Assembly: GCF_040869045.1 (NCBI RefSeq)
Contig: NW_027137006.1
Span: forward strand, 186,001-250,000
From: Eurosta solidaginis
Taxonomy: Eukaryota > Arthropoda > Insecta > Diptera > Tephritidae
Length of the DNA: 64,000 bases
Direction of reading: 5' to 3'
Below the pieces are notes generated by a model. The model saw nothing but the letters and a program-made list of their open reading frames with translations, had not been told where the DNA came from and searched no databases. The translations under genes and the position numbers were made by a program. How positions within the stretch are numbered: the first letter of the stretch is position 1; every line of letters begins with the position of its first letter. Positions 1 to 13,900 of the stretch are shown here, piece after piece.

Positions 1-3000
1 GCTACACGAGAACTGAGCCGTCGAGTAACCAAAACAAATGGGTTAAACAAATTCGTACACGGTATTTATCAATTTAACTCTAGAATTAAAGGATATACAA
101 CGAGAAACAACGTTTGACAACCTTTAAACAGTTTTAATAACTATCTCAAAAATTGTCGCTCTGATGCAAAAAACTGCCGAGTTATCTACTTAAATTTGTT
201 GAACAAAACGACTTACGTATTTTAAGCATGCTAACCTTTAGCCCGGTAATCAAATTAAAAAAAAACGCAATATGTAGGCTTCACGAGAACGGAGCCATCG
301 AGTAACCAAAACAAATGGGTTAAACAAATTCGTACACGGTATTTATCAATTTAACTCTAGAATTAAAGGATATACAAGAGAAACAACGTTTGACAACCTT
401 TAAACAGTTTTAATAACTATCTCAAAAATTGTCGCTCTGATGCAAACAACTGCTGAGTTACCTACTCAAATTTGTTGAACAAAACGACTTGCGTATTTTA
501 AACATGCTAACCTTTAGCCCGGTAAGCGAGTTAAAAAAACGCAATATGTAGGCTACACGAGAACGGAGCCGTCGAGTAACCAAAACAAATGGGTTAAACA
601 AATTCGTACACGGTATTTATCAATTTAACTCTAGAAATAAAGGATATACAACGAGAAACAACGTTTGACAACCTTTAAACAGTTTTAATAACTATCTCAA
701 AAATTGTCGCTCTGATGCAACCAACTGCTGAGTTATCTACTCAAATTTGTTGAACAAAACGACTTACGTATTTTAAGCATGCTAACCTTTAGCCCGGTAA
801 GCAAATTTAAAAAAAACGCAATATGTAGGCTACACGAGAACGGAGCCGTCGAGTAACCAAAACAAATGGGTTAAACAAATTCGTACACGGTATTTATCAA
901 TTTAACTCTAGAATTAAAGGATATACAACGAGAAACAACGTTTGACAACCTTTAAACAGTTTTAATAACTATCTCAAAAATTGTCGCTCTGATGCAACCA
1001 ACTGCTGAGTTATCTACTCAAATTTGTTGAACAAAACGACTTACGTATTTTAAGCATGCTAACCTTTAGCCCGGTAAGCAAATTAAAAAAAAACGCAATA
1101 TGTAGGCTACACGAGAACGGAGCCGTCGAGTAACTAAAACAAATTGGTTAAACAAATTCGTACACGGTATTTATCAATTTAACTCTAGAATTAAAGGATA
1201 TACAACGAGGAACAACGTTTGACAACCTTTAAACAATTTTAATAACTATCTCAAAAATTGACGCTCTGATGCAAACAACTGCTGAGTTATCTACTCAAAT
1301 TTGTTGAACAAAACGACTTACGTATTTTAAGCATGCTCACGTTTAGCCCGGTAAGCAAATTAAAAAAAAACCCAATATGAAGGCTACACGAGAACGGAGC
1401 TGTCGAGTAACCAAAACAAATGTGTTAAACAAATTCGTACACGGTATTTATCAATTTAACTCTAGAATTAAAGGATATACAACGAGAAACATCGTTTGAC
1501 AACCTTTAAATAGTTTTAATAACTATCTCAAAAATTGTCGCTCTGATGCAAACAACTGCTGAGTTATCTACTCAAATTTGGTGAACAAAACGACTTACGT
1601 ATTTTAAGCATGCTAACCTTTAGCCCGGTAAGCAAATTAAAAAAAAAACGCAATATGTAGGCTACACGAGAACGGAGCCCTCGAGTAACCAAAACAAATG
1701 GGTTAAACAAATTCGTACACGGTATTTATCAGTTTAACTCTAGAATTAAAGGATATACAACGAGAAACAACGTTTGACAACCTTTAAACAGTTTTAATAA
1801 CTATCTCAAAAATTGTCGCTCTGATGTAAACAACTGCTGAGTTATCTACTCAAATTTGTTGAACAAAACGACTTACGTATTTTAAGCATGCTAACCTTTA
1901 GCCCGGTAAGCAAATTAAAAAAAAACGCAATATGTAGGTTACACGAGAACGGAGCCGTCGAGTAACCAAAACAAATGGGTTAAACAAATTCGTACACGGT
2001 ATTTATCAGTTTAACTCTAGAATTAAAGGATATACAACGAGAAACAACGTTTGACAACCTTTAAACAGTTTTAATAACTATCTCAAAAATTGTCGCTCTG
2101 ATGCAAACAACTGCTGAGTTATCTACTCAAATTTGTTGAACAAAACGACTTACGTATTTTAAGCATGCTAACCTTTAGCCCGGTAAGCAAATTAAAAAAA
2201 AACGCAATATGTAGGCTACACCAGAACGGAGCCGTCGAGTAACCAAAACAAATGGGTTAAACAAATTCGTACACAGTATTTATCGATTTAACACTAGAAT
2301 TAAAGGATATATAACGAGAAACAACGTTTGACAACCTTTAAACGGTTTTAATACCTTTCTCAAAAATTGTCGCCCTGATGCAAACAACTGCTGAATTATC
2401 TACTCAAATTTGTCGAACAAAACGACTTACGTATTTTAAGCATGCTAACCTTTAGCCCGGTAATCATATTAAAAAAAAACGCAATATGTAGGCTACACGA
2501 GAACGGAGCCGTCGAGTAACCAAAACAAATGGGTTAAACAAATTCGTACACGGTATTTATCAATTTAACTCTAGAATTAAAGGTTATACAACGAGAAACA
2601 ACGTTTGACAACCTTTAAACAGTTTTAATAACTATCTCAAAAATTGTCGCTCTGGTGCAAACAACAGCTGAGTTATCTACTCAAATTTGTTGAACAAAAC
2701 GACTTGCGTATTTTAAACATGCTAACCTTTAGCCCGGTAAGAAAATTAAAAAAAAAAAAACGCAATATGTAGGCTACACAAGAACGGAGCCGTCGAGTAA
2801 CCAAAACAAATGGGTTAAACAAATTCGTACACGGTGTTTATCAATTTAACTCTAGAAATAAAGGATATACAACGAGAAACAACGTTTGACAACCTTTAAA
2901 CAGTTTTAATAACTATCTCAAAAATTGTCGCTCTGATGCAAACAACTGCTGAGTTATCTACTCAAATGTGTTGAACAAACCGACTTACGTATTTTAAGCA

Positions 3001-3606
3001 TGCTAAACTTTAGCCCGGTAAGCAAATTAAAAAAAAACGCAATATGTGGCTACACGAGAACGAAGCCGTCGAGTAACCAAAACAAATGGGTTAAACAAAT
3101 TCGTACACGGTATTTATCAATTTAACTTTAGAAATAAAGGACATACAACGATAAACAACGTTTGACAACCTTTAAACATTTTTAATAACTATGTCAAAAA
3201 TTGTCGCTCTGATGCAAACAACTGCTGAGTTATCTACTCAAATTTGTTGAACAAAACGACTTGCGTATTTTAAGCATACTAACCTTTAGCCCGGTAAGCA
3301 AATTAAAAAAAAAAAACGCAATATGTAGGCTACACGAGAACGGAGCCGTCGAGTAACCAAAACAAATGGGTTAAACAAATTCGTACACGGTATTTATCAA
3401 TTTAACTTTAGAAATAAAGGACATACAACGATAAACAACGTTTGACAACCTTTAAACATTTTTATTAACTATGTCAAAAATTGTCGCTCTGATGCAAACA
3501 ACTGCTGAGTTATCTACTCAAATTTGTTGAACAAAACGACTTGCGTATTTTAAGCACACTAACCTTTAGCCCGGTAAGCAAATTAAAAAAAAAACGCAAT
3601 ATGTAG

Positions 3607-3762
3607 GCTACACGTGAACGGAGCCGTCGAGTAACCAAAACAAATGGGTTAAACAAATTCGTACACGGTATTTATCAATTTAACAGTTCTAATAACTATC
3701 TCAAAAATTGTCGCTACAACCTTTAGCCCGGTAAGCAAATTAAAAAAAAACGCAATATGTAG
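3607..3762 (+). repeat. Doubly deleted satellite monomer (156 bp)
   Basis: This unit lacks the segment between the TTTATCAATTTAAC motif and the AGTT-TAATAACTATC motif, and also the usual segment between GTCGCT and CTTTAGCCC. It is the shortest monomer noticed. The second deletion matches the common 206-bp variant, so this unit probably arose from that variant by a further deletion. Confidence 0.85.
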
Positions 3763-4246
3763 GCTACACGAGAACGGAGCCGTCGAGTAACCAAAACAAA
3801 TGGGTTAAACAAATTCGTACACGGTATTTATCAATTTAACTCTAGAATTAAAGGATATACAACGAGAAACAACGTTTGACAACCTTTAAACAGTTTTAAT
3901 AACTATCTCAAAAATTGTCGCTCTGATGCAAACAACTGCTGAGTTATCTACTCAAATTTGTTGAACAAAACGACTTACGTATTTTAAGCATACTAACCTT
4001 TAGCCCGGTAAGCAAATTAAAAAAAAAACGCAATATGTAGGCTACACGAGAACGGAGCCGTCGAGTAACCAAAACAAATGGGATAAACAAATTCGTACAC
4101 GGTATTTATCAATTTAACTCTAGTATTAAAGGATATACAACGAGAAACAACGTTTGACAACCTTGAAACAGTTTTAATAACTATCTCAAAAATTGTCGCT
4201 ACAACCACTAGCCCGTAAGCAAATTAAAAAAAAACGCAATATGTAG

Positions 4247-4590
4247 GCTACACGAGAACGGAGCCGTCGAGTAACCAAAACAAATGGGTTAAACAAATTC
4301 ATACACGGTATTTATAAATTTAACTCAAGAATTAAAGGATATACAACGAGAAACAACGTTTGACAACCTTTAAACTGTTTTAATAACTATCTCAAAAATT
4401 GTCGCTCTGATGCAAACAACTGCTGAGTTATCTACTCAAATTTGTTGAACAAAACGACTTACGTATTTTAAGCTCTGATGCAAACAACTGCTGAGTTATC
4501 TACTTAAATTTGTTGAACAAAACGACTTACGTATTTTAAGCATGCTAACCTTTAGCCCGGTAAGCAAATTAAAAAAAACGCAATATGTAG
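4247..4590 (+). repeat. Expanded satellite monomer (344 bp)
   Basis: The segment from CTCTGATGCAAACAACTG to GTATTTTAAG is present twice in direct tandem, adding 67 bp to the usual 277. The second copy carries a TACTTAAATT variant that the first lacks. This suggests unequal exchange between diverged monomers, or divergence after the duplication. Confidence 0.85.
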
Positions 4591-7500
4591 GCTACACGAG
4601 AACGGAGCCGTCGAGTAACCAAAACAAATGGGTTAAACTAATTCGTACACGGTATTTATAAATTTAACTCAAGAATTAAAGGATATACAACGAGAAGCAA
4701 CGTTTCATAACCTTTAAACAGTTTTAATAACTATCTTAAAAATTGTCGCTCTGTTGCAAACAACTGCTGAGTTACCTACTCAAATTTGTTGAACAAAACG
4801 ACTTACGTATTTTAAGCATACTAACCTTTAGCCCGGTAAGCAAATTTAAAAAAAACGCAATATGTAGGCTACACGAGAACTGAGCCGTCGAGTAACCAAA
4901 ACAAATGGGTTAAACAAATTCGTACACGGTATTTATCAATTTAACTCTAGAATTAAAGGATATACAACGAGAAACAACGTTTGACAACCTTTAAACAGTT
5001 TTAATAACTATCTCAAAAATTGTCGCTCTGATGCAAACAACTGCCGAGTTATCTACTTAAATTTGTTGAACAAAACGACTTACGTATTTTAAGCATGCTA
5101 ACTTTTAGCCCGGTAATCAAATTAAAAAAAACGCAATATGTAGGCTTCACGAGAACGGAGCCATCGAGTAACCAAAACAAATGGGTTAAACAAATTCGTA
5201 CACGGTATTTATCAATTTAACTCTAGAAATAAAGGATATACAACGAGAAACAACGTTTGACAACCTTTAAACAGTTTTAATAACTATCTCAAAAATTGTC
5301 GCTCTGATGCAAACAACTGCTGAGTTATCTACTCAAATTTGTTGAACAAAACGACTTACGTATTTTAAGCATGCTAACCTTTAGCCCGGTAAGCAAATTA
5401 AAAAAAAAACGCAATATGTAGGCTACACGAGAACGGAGCCGTCGAGTAACCAAAACAAATGGGTTAAACAAATTCGTACACGGTATTTATCAATTTAACT
5501 CTAAAATTAAAGGATATACAACGAGAAACAACGTTTGACAACCTATAAACAGTTTTAATAACTATCTCAAAAATTGTCGCTCTGGTGCAAACAACTGCTG
5601 AGTTATCTACTCAAATTTGTTGAACAAAACGACTTACGTATTTTAAGCATGCTAACCTTTAGCCCGGTAAGCAAATTAAAAAAAAAACGCAATATGTAGG
5701 CTACACGAGAACGGAGCCATCGAGTAACCAAAACAAATGGGTTAAACAAATTCGTACACGGTATTTATCAATTTAACTCTAGAATTAAAGGATATACAAC
5801 GAGGAACAACGTTTGACAACCTTTAAACAATTTTAATAACTATCTCAAAAATTGTCGCTCTGATGCAAACAACTGCTGAGTTATCTACTCAAATTTGTTG
5901 AACAAAACGACTTACGTATTTTAAGCATGCTCACCTTTGCCCGGTAAGCAAATTAAAAAAAAACGCAATATGTAGGCTACACGAGAACGGAGCCGTCGAG
6001 TAACCAAAACAAATAGGTTAAACAAATTCGTACACGGTATTTATCAATTTAACTCTAGAATTAAAGGATATACAACGAGAAACAACGTTTGACAACCTTT
6101 AAACAGTTTTAATAACTATCTCAAAAATTGTCGCTCTGATGCAAACAACTGCTGAGTTATCTACACAAATTTGTTGAACAAAACGACTTACGTATTTTAA
6201 GCATGCTAACCTTTAGCCCGGTAAGCAAATTAAAAAAAAAAACGCAATATGTGGCTACACGAGAACGGAGCCGTCGAGTAACCAAAACAAATTGGTTAAA
6301 CAAATTCGTACACGGTATTTATCAATTTAACTCTAGAATTAAAGGATATACAACGAGGAACAACGTTTGATAACCTTTAAACAATTTTAATAACTATCTC
6401 AAAAATTGTCGCTCTGAGGCAAACAACTGCTGAGTTATCTACTCAAATTTGTTGAACAAAACGACTTACGTATTTTAAGCATGCTCACCTTTAGCCCGGT
6501 AAGCAAATTAAAAAAAAACGCAATATGAAGGCTACACGAGAACGGAGCTGTCGAGTAACCAAAACAAATGTGTTAAACAAATTCGTACACGGTATTTATC
6601 AATTTAACTCTAGAATTAAAGGATATACAACGAGAAACATCGTTTGACAACCTTTAAATAGTTTTAATAACTATCTCAAAAATTGTCGCTCTGATGCAAA
6701 CAACTGCTGAGTTATCTACTCAAATTTGTTGAACAAAACGACTTACGTATTTTAAGCATGCTAACCTTTAGCCCGGTAAGCAAATTAAAAAAAAAACGCA
6801 ATATGTAGGCTACACGAGAACGGAGCCGTCGAGTAACCAAAACAAATGGGTTAAACAAATTCGTACACGGTATTTATCAGTTTAACTCTAGAATTAAAGG
6901 ATATACAACGAGAAACAACGTTTGACAACCTTTAAACAGTTTTAATAACTATCTGAAAAATTGTCGCTCTGATGCAAACAACTGCTGAGTTATCTACTCA
7001 AATTTGTTGAACAAAACGACTTACGTATTTTAAGCATGCTAACCTTTAGCCCGGTAAGCAAATTAAAAAAAAACGCAATATGTAGGCTACACCAGAACGG
7101 AGCCGTCGAGTAACCAAAACAAATGGGTTAAACAAATTCGTACACAGTATTTATCGATTTAACTCTAGACTTAAAGGATATACAACGAGAAACAACGTTT
7201 GACAACCTTTAAACGGTTTTAATACCTTTCTCAAAAATTGTCGCCCTGATGCAAACAACTGCTGAGTTATCTACTCAAATTTGTCGAACAAAACGACTTA
7301 CGTATTTTAAGCATGCCAACCTTTAGCCCGGTAAGCATATTAAAAAAAACGCAATATGTAGGCTACACGAGAACGGAGCCGCGAGTAACCAAAACAAATG
7401 GGTTAAACAAATTCGTACACGGTATTTATCAATTTAACTCTAGAAATAAAGGATATACAACGAGAAACAACGTTTGACAACCTTTAAACAGTTTTAATAA

Positions 7501-10500
7501 CTATCTCAAAAATTGTCGCTCTGATGCAAACAACTGCTGAGTTATCTACTCAAATTTGTTGAACAAAACGACTTACGTATTTTAAGCATACTAACCTTTA
7601 GCCCGGTAAGCAAATTAAAAAAAAAGCGATATGTAGGCTACACGAGAACTGAGCCGTCGAGTAACCAAAACAAATGGGTTAAACAAATTCGTACACGGTA
7701 TTTATCAATTTAACTCTAGAATTAAAGGATATACAACGAGAAACAACGTTTGACAACCTTTAAACAGTTTTAATAACTATCTCAAAAATTGTCGCTCTGA
7801 TGCAAACAACTGCCGAGTTATCTACTTAAATTTGTTGAACAAAACGACTTACGTATTTTAAGCATGCTAACTTTTAGCCCGGTAATCAAATTAAAAAAAA
7901 ACGCAATATGTAGGCTTCACGAGAACGGAGCCATCGAGTAACCAAACCAAATGGGTTAAACAAATCCGTACACGGTGTTTATCAATTTAACTCTAGAAAT
8001 AAAGGATATACAACGAGAAACAACGTTTGACAACCTTTAAACAGTTTTAATAACTATCTCAAAAATTGTCGCTCTGATGCAAACAACTGCTGAGTTATCT
8101 ACTCAAATTTGTTGAACAAAACGACTTACGTATTTTAAGCATGCTAACCTTTAGCCCGGTAAGCAAATTAAAAAAAAACGCAATATGTAGGCTACACGAG
8201 AACGGAGCCGTCAAGTAACCAAAACAAATGGGTTAAACAAATTCGTACACGGTATTTATCAATTTAACTCTAGAATTAAAGAATATACAACAAGAAACAA
8301 CGTTTGACAACCTTTAAACAGTTTTAATAACTATCTCAAAAATTGTCGCTCTGATGCAAACAACTGCTGAGTTATCTACTCAAATTTGTTGAACAAAACG
8401 ACTTACGTATTTTAAGCATGCTAACCTTTAGCCCGGTAAGCAAATTAAAAAAAAAACGCAATATGTAGGCTACACGAGAACGGAGCCTTCGAGTAACCAA
8501 AACAAATGGGTTAAACAAATTCGTATACGGTATTTATCAATTTAACTCTAGAATTAAAGGATATACAACGAGGAACAACGTTTGACAACCTTTAAACAAT
8601 TTTAATAACTATATCAAAAATTGTCGCTCTGATGCAAACAACTGCTGAGTTATCTACTCAAATTTGTTGAACAAAACGACTTACGTATTTTAAGCATGCT
8701 CACCTTTAGCCCGGTAAGCAAATTAAAAAAAAACGCAATATGTAGGCTACACGAGAACGGAGCCGTCGAGTAACCAAAACAAATGGGTTAAACAAATTCG
8801 TACACGGTATTTATCAATTTAACTCTAGAATTAAAGGATATACAACGAGAAACAACGTTTGACAACCTTTTAACAGTTTTAATAACTATCTCAAAAATTG
8901 TCGCTCTGATGCAAACAACTGCTGAGTTATCTACTCAAATTTGTTGAACAAAACGACTTACGTATTTTAAGCATGCTAACCTTTAGCCCGGTAAGCAAAT
9001 TAAAAAAAAACGCAATATGTAGGCTACACGAGAACGGAGCCGTCGAGTAACCAAAACAAATTGGTTAAACAAATTCGTACACGGTATTTATCAATTTAAC
9101 TCTAGAATTAAAGGATATACAACGAGGAACAACGTTTGACAACCTTTAAACAATTTTAATAACTATCTCAAAAATTGTCGCTCTGATGCAAACAACTGCT
9201 GAGTTATCTACTCAAATTTGTTGAACAAAACGACTTACGTATTTTAAGCATGCTCACCTTTAGCCCGGTAAGCAAATTTAAAAAAAAACGCAATATGAAG
9301 GCTACACGAGAACGGAGCTGTCGAGTAACCCAAAACAAATGGGTTAAACAAATTCGTACACGGTATTTATCAATTTAACTCTAGAATTAAAGGATATACA
9401 ACGAGAAACAACGTTTGACAACCTTTAAACAGTTTTAATAACTATTTCAAAAATTGTCGCTCTGATGCAAACAACTGCTGAGTTATCTACTCAAATTTGT
9501 TGAACAAAACGACTTACGTATTTTAAGCATGCTAACCTTTAGCCCGGTAAGCAAATTAAAAAAAAACGCAATATGTAGGCTACACGAGAACGGAGCCGTC
9601 GAGTAACCAAAACAAATGGGTTAAACAAATTCGTACACGGTATTTATCAATTTAACTCTAGAATTAAAGGATATACAACGAGGAACAACGTTTGACAACC
9701 TTTAAACAATTTTAATAACTATCTCAAAAATTGTCGCTCTGATGCAAACAACTGCTGAGTTATCTACTCAAATTTGTTGAACAAAACGACTTACGTATTT
9801 TAAGCATGCTCACCTTTAGCCCGGTAAGCAAATTAAAAAAAAACGCAATATGAAGGCTGCACGAGAACGGAGCTGTCGAGTAACCAAAACAAATGTGTTA
9901 AACAAATTCGTACACGGTATTTATCAATTTAACTATAGAATTAAAGGATATACAACGAGAAACATCGTTTGACAACCTTTAAATAGTTTTAATAACTATC
10001 TCAAAAATTGTCGCTCTGATGCAAACAACTGCTGAGTTATCTACTCAAATTTGTTGAACAAAACGACTTACGTATTTTAAGCATGCTAACCTTTAGCCCG
10101 GTAAGCAAATTAAAAAAAAACGCAATATGTAGGCTACACGAGAACGGAGCCGTCGAGTAACCAAAACAAATGGGTTAAACAAATTCGTACATGGTATTTA
10201 TCAATTTAACTCTAGAATTAAAGGATATACAACGAGAAACAACGTTTGACAACCTTTAAACAGTTTTAATAACTATCTCAAAAATTGTCGCTCTGACGCA
10301 AACAACTGCTGAGTTATCTACTCAAATTTGTTGAACAAAACGACTTACGTATTTTAAGCATGCTAACCTTTAGCCCGGTAAGCAAATTAAAAAAAACGCA
10401 ATATGTAGGCTACACCAGAACGGAGCCGTCGAGTAACCAAAACAAATGGGTTAAACAAATTCGTACACAGTATTTATCGATTTAACTCTAGAATTAAAGG

Positions 10501-10964
10501 ATATACAACGAGAAACAACGTTTGACAACCTTTAAACGGTTTTAATACCTTTCTCAAAAATTGTCGCCCTGATGCAAACAACTGCTGAGTTATCTACTCA
10601 AATTTGTTGAACAAAACGACTTACGTATTTTAAGCATGATAACCTTTAGCCCGGTAAGCATATTAAAAAAAAACGCAATATGTAGGCTACACGAGAACGG
10701 AGCCGTCGAGTAACCAAAACAAATGGGTTAAACAAATTCGTACACGGTATTTATCAATTTAAGTCTAGAATTAAAGGTTATACAACGAGAAACAACGTTT
10801 GACAACCTTTAAACAGTTTTAATAACTATCTCAAAAATTGTCGCTCTGATGCAAACAACTGCTGAGTTATCTACTCAAATTTGTTGAACAAAACGACTTG
10901 CGTATTTTAAACATGCTAACCTTTAGCCCGGTAAGAAAATTAAAAAAAAAAACGCAATATGTAG

Positions 10965-13900
10965 GCTACACAAGAACGGAGCCGTTGAGTAACCAAAACA
11001 AATGGGTTAAACAAATTCGTACACGGTATTTATCAATTTAACTCTAGAATTAGAGGATATACAACGAGAAACAACGTTTCACAACCTTTAAACAGTTTTA
11101 ATAACTATCTCAAAAATTGTCGCTCTGATGCAAACAACTGCTGAGTTATCTACTCAAATTTGTTGAACAAAACGACTTACGTATTTTAAGCATACTAACC
11201 TTTAGCCCGGTAAGCAAATTAAAAAAAAAAAGCAATATGTAGGCTACACGAGAACGGAGCCGTCGAGTAACCAAAACAAATGGGTTAAACAAATTCATAC
11301 ACGGTATTTATCAATTTAACTCTAGAATTAAAGGATATACAACGAGAAACAACGTTTGACAACCTTTAAACAGTTTTAATAACTATCTCAAAAATTGTCG
11401 CTACAACCTTTAGCCCGGTAAGCAAATTAAAAAAAAACGCAATATGTAAGCTACACGAGAACGGAGCCGTCGAGTAACCAAAACAAATGGGTTAAACAAA
11501 TTCGTACACCGTGTTTATCAATTTAACTCTAGAAATAAAGGATATACAACGAGAAAGAACGTTTGACAACCTTTAAACAGTTTTAGTAACTATCTCAAAA
11601 ATTGTCGCTCTGATGCAAACAACTGCTGAGTTATCTACTCAAATTTGTTGAACAAAACGACTTACGTATTTTAAGCATACTAACCTTTAGCCCGGTAAGC
11701 AAATTAAAAAAAAAAAGCAATATGTAGGCTACACGAGAACGGAGCCGTCGAGTAACCAAAACAAATGGGTTAAACAAATTCATACACGGTATTTATCAAT
11801 TTAACTCTAGAATTAAAGGATATACAACGAGAAACAACGTTTGACAACCTTTAAACAGTTTTAATAACTATCTCAAAAATTGTCGCTACAACCTTTAGCT
11901 CGGTAAGCAAATTAAAAAAAAACGCAATACGTAGGCTACACGAGAACGGAGCCGTCGAGTAACCAAAACAAATGGGTTAAACAAATTCGTACACGGTATT
12001 TATCAATTTAACTCTAGAATTAAAGGATATACAACGAGAAACAACGTTTGACAACCTTTAAACCGTTTTAATAACTATCTCAAAAATTGTCGCTCTGATG
12101 CAAACAACTGCCTAGTTATCTACTCAAATTTGTTGAACAAAACGACTTACGTATTTTAAGCATGCTAACCTTTAGCCCGGTAAGCAAATTAAAAAAACGC
12201 AATATGTAGGCTACACGAGAACGGAGCCGTCGATTAACCAAAACAAATGGGTTAAACAAATTCGTACACGGTATTTATCAATTTAGCTCTAGAATTAAAG
12301 GATATACAACGAGAAACAACGTTTGACAACCTTTAAACAGTTTTAATAACTATCTCAAAAATTGTCGCTCTGATGCAAACAACTGCTGAGTTATCTACTC
12401 AAATTTGTTGAACAAAACGACTTACGTATTTTAAGCATACTAACCTTTAGCCCGGTAAGCAAATTTAAAAAAAAAAGCAATATGTAGGCTACACGAGAAC
12501 GGAGCCGTCGAGTAACCAAAACAAATGGGTTAAACAAATTCATACACGGTATTTATCAATTTAACTCTAGAATTAAAGGATATACAACGAGAAACAACGT
12601 TTGACAACCTTTAAACAGTTTTAATAACTATCTCAAAAATTGTCGCTACAACCTTTAGCCCGGTAAGCAAATTAAAAAAAAACGCAATATGTAAGCTACA
12701 CGAGAACGGAGCCGTCGAGTAACCAAAACAAATGGGTTAAACAAATTCGTACACCGTGTTTATCAATTTAACTCTAGAAATAAAGGATATACAACGAGAA
12801 AGAACGTTTGACAACCTTTAAACAGTTTTAGTAACTATCTCAAAAATTGTCGCTCTGATGCAAACAACTGCTGAGTTATCTACTCAAATTTGTTGAACAA
12901 AACGACTTACGTATTTTAAGCATACTAACCTTTAGCCCGGTAAGCAAATTAAAAAAAAAAAGCAATATGTAGGCTACACGAGAACGGAGCCGTCGAGTAA
13001 CCAAAACAAATGGGTTAAACAAATTCATACACGGTATTTATCAATTTAACTCTAGAATTAAAGGATATACAACGAGAAACAACGTTTGACAACCTTTAAA
13101 CAGTTTTAATAACTATCTCAAAAATTGTCGCTACAACCTTTAGCTCGGTAAGCAAATTAAAAAAAAACGCAATACGTAGGCTACACGAGAACGGAGCCGT
13201 CGAGTAACCAAAACAAATGGGTTAAACAAATTCGTACACGGTATTTATCAATTTAACTCTAGAATTAAAGGATATACAACGAGAAACAACGTTTGACAAC
13301 CTTTAAACCGTTTTAATAACTATCTCAAAAATTGTCGCTGTGATGCAAACAACTGCCTAGTTATCTACTCAAATTTGTTGAACAAAACGACTTACGTATT
13401 TTAAGCATGCTAACCTTTAGCCCGGTAAGCAAATTAAAAAAACGCAATATGTAGGCTACACGAGAACGGAGCCGTCGATTAACCAAAACAAATGGGTTAA
13501 ACAAATTCGTACACGGTATTTATCAATTTAGCTCTAGAATTAAAGGATATACAACGAGAAACAACGTTTGACAACCTTTAAACAGTTTTAATAACTATCT
13601 CAAAAATTGCCGCTCTGATGCAAACAACTGCTGAGTTATCTACTCAAATTTGTTGAACAAAACGACTTACGTATTTTAAGCATGCTAACCTTTAGCCCGG
13701 TAAGCAAATTAAAAAAAACGCAATATGTAGGCTACACGAGAACGGAGCCGTCGATTAACCAAAACAAATGGGTTAAACAAATTCGTACACGGTATTTATC
13801 AATTTAGCTCTAGAATTAAAGGATATACAACGAGAAACAACGTTTGACAACCTTTAAACAGTTTTAATAACTATCCCAAAAATTGTCGCTCTGATGCAAA

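Larger units (their letters stand above)
1..10964 (+). repeat. 277-bp satellite array, left block
   Basis: Tandem head-to-tail monomers are readable from the recurring start GCTACACGAGAAC. Successive starts at 1, 278, 552, 829 and 1106 give a period of 274-277 bp, with length variation mainly in a run of 6-12 A after AAATT. Variants are re-used in blocks. The ACTGAGCC variant begins monomers at 1, 4867 and 7638; the CCAGAAC variant occurs at 2215, 7086 and 10409, so spacings of 2771, 3323 and 4871 bp indicate multi-monomer duplications. Irregular units include a doubly deleted 156-bp unit at 3607-3762, a 206-bp unit at 4041-4246, and a 344-bp unit at 4247-4590 with a 67-bp internal duplication. 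No open frame is conserved between monomers. The array continues past the left edge. Confidence 0.97.

Noticed and set aside
4017..4208. Minus-strand frame of 63 codons in the satellite
   Set aside because: It covers a deletion-type monomer and is not conserved in other monomers.
1..10964. Complex-satellite telomere as in some flies
   Set aside because: Such telomeres exist in Chironomus-type Diptera, but nothing here shows a chromosome end and the array runs past both edges.
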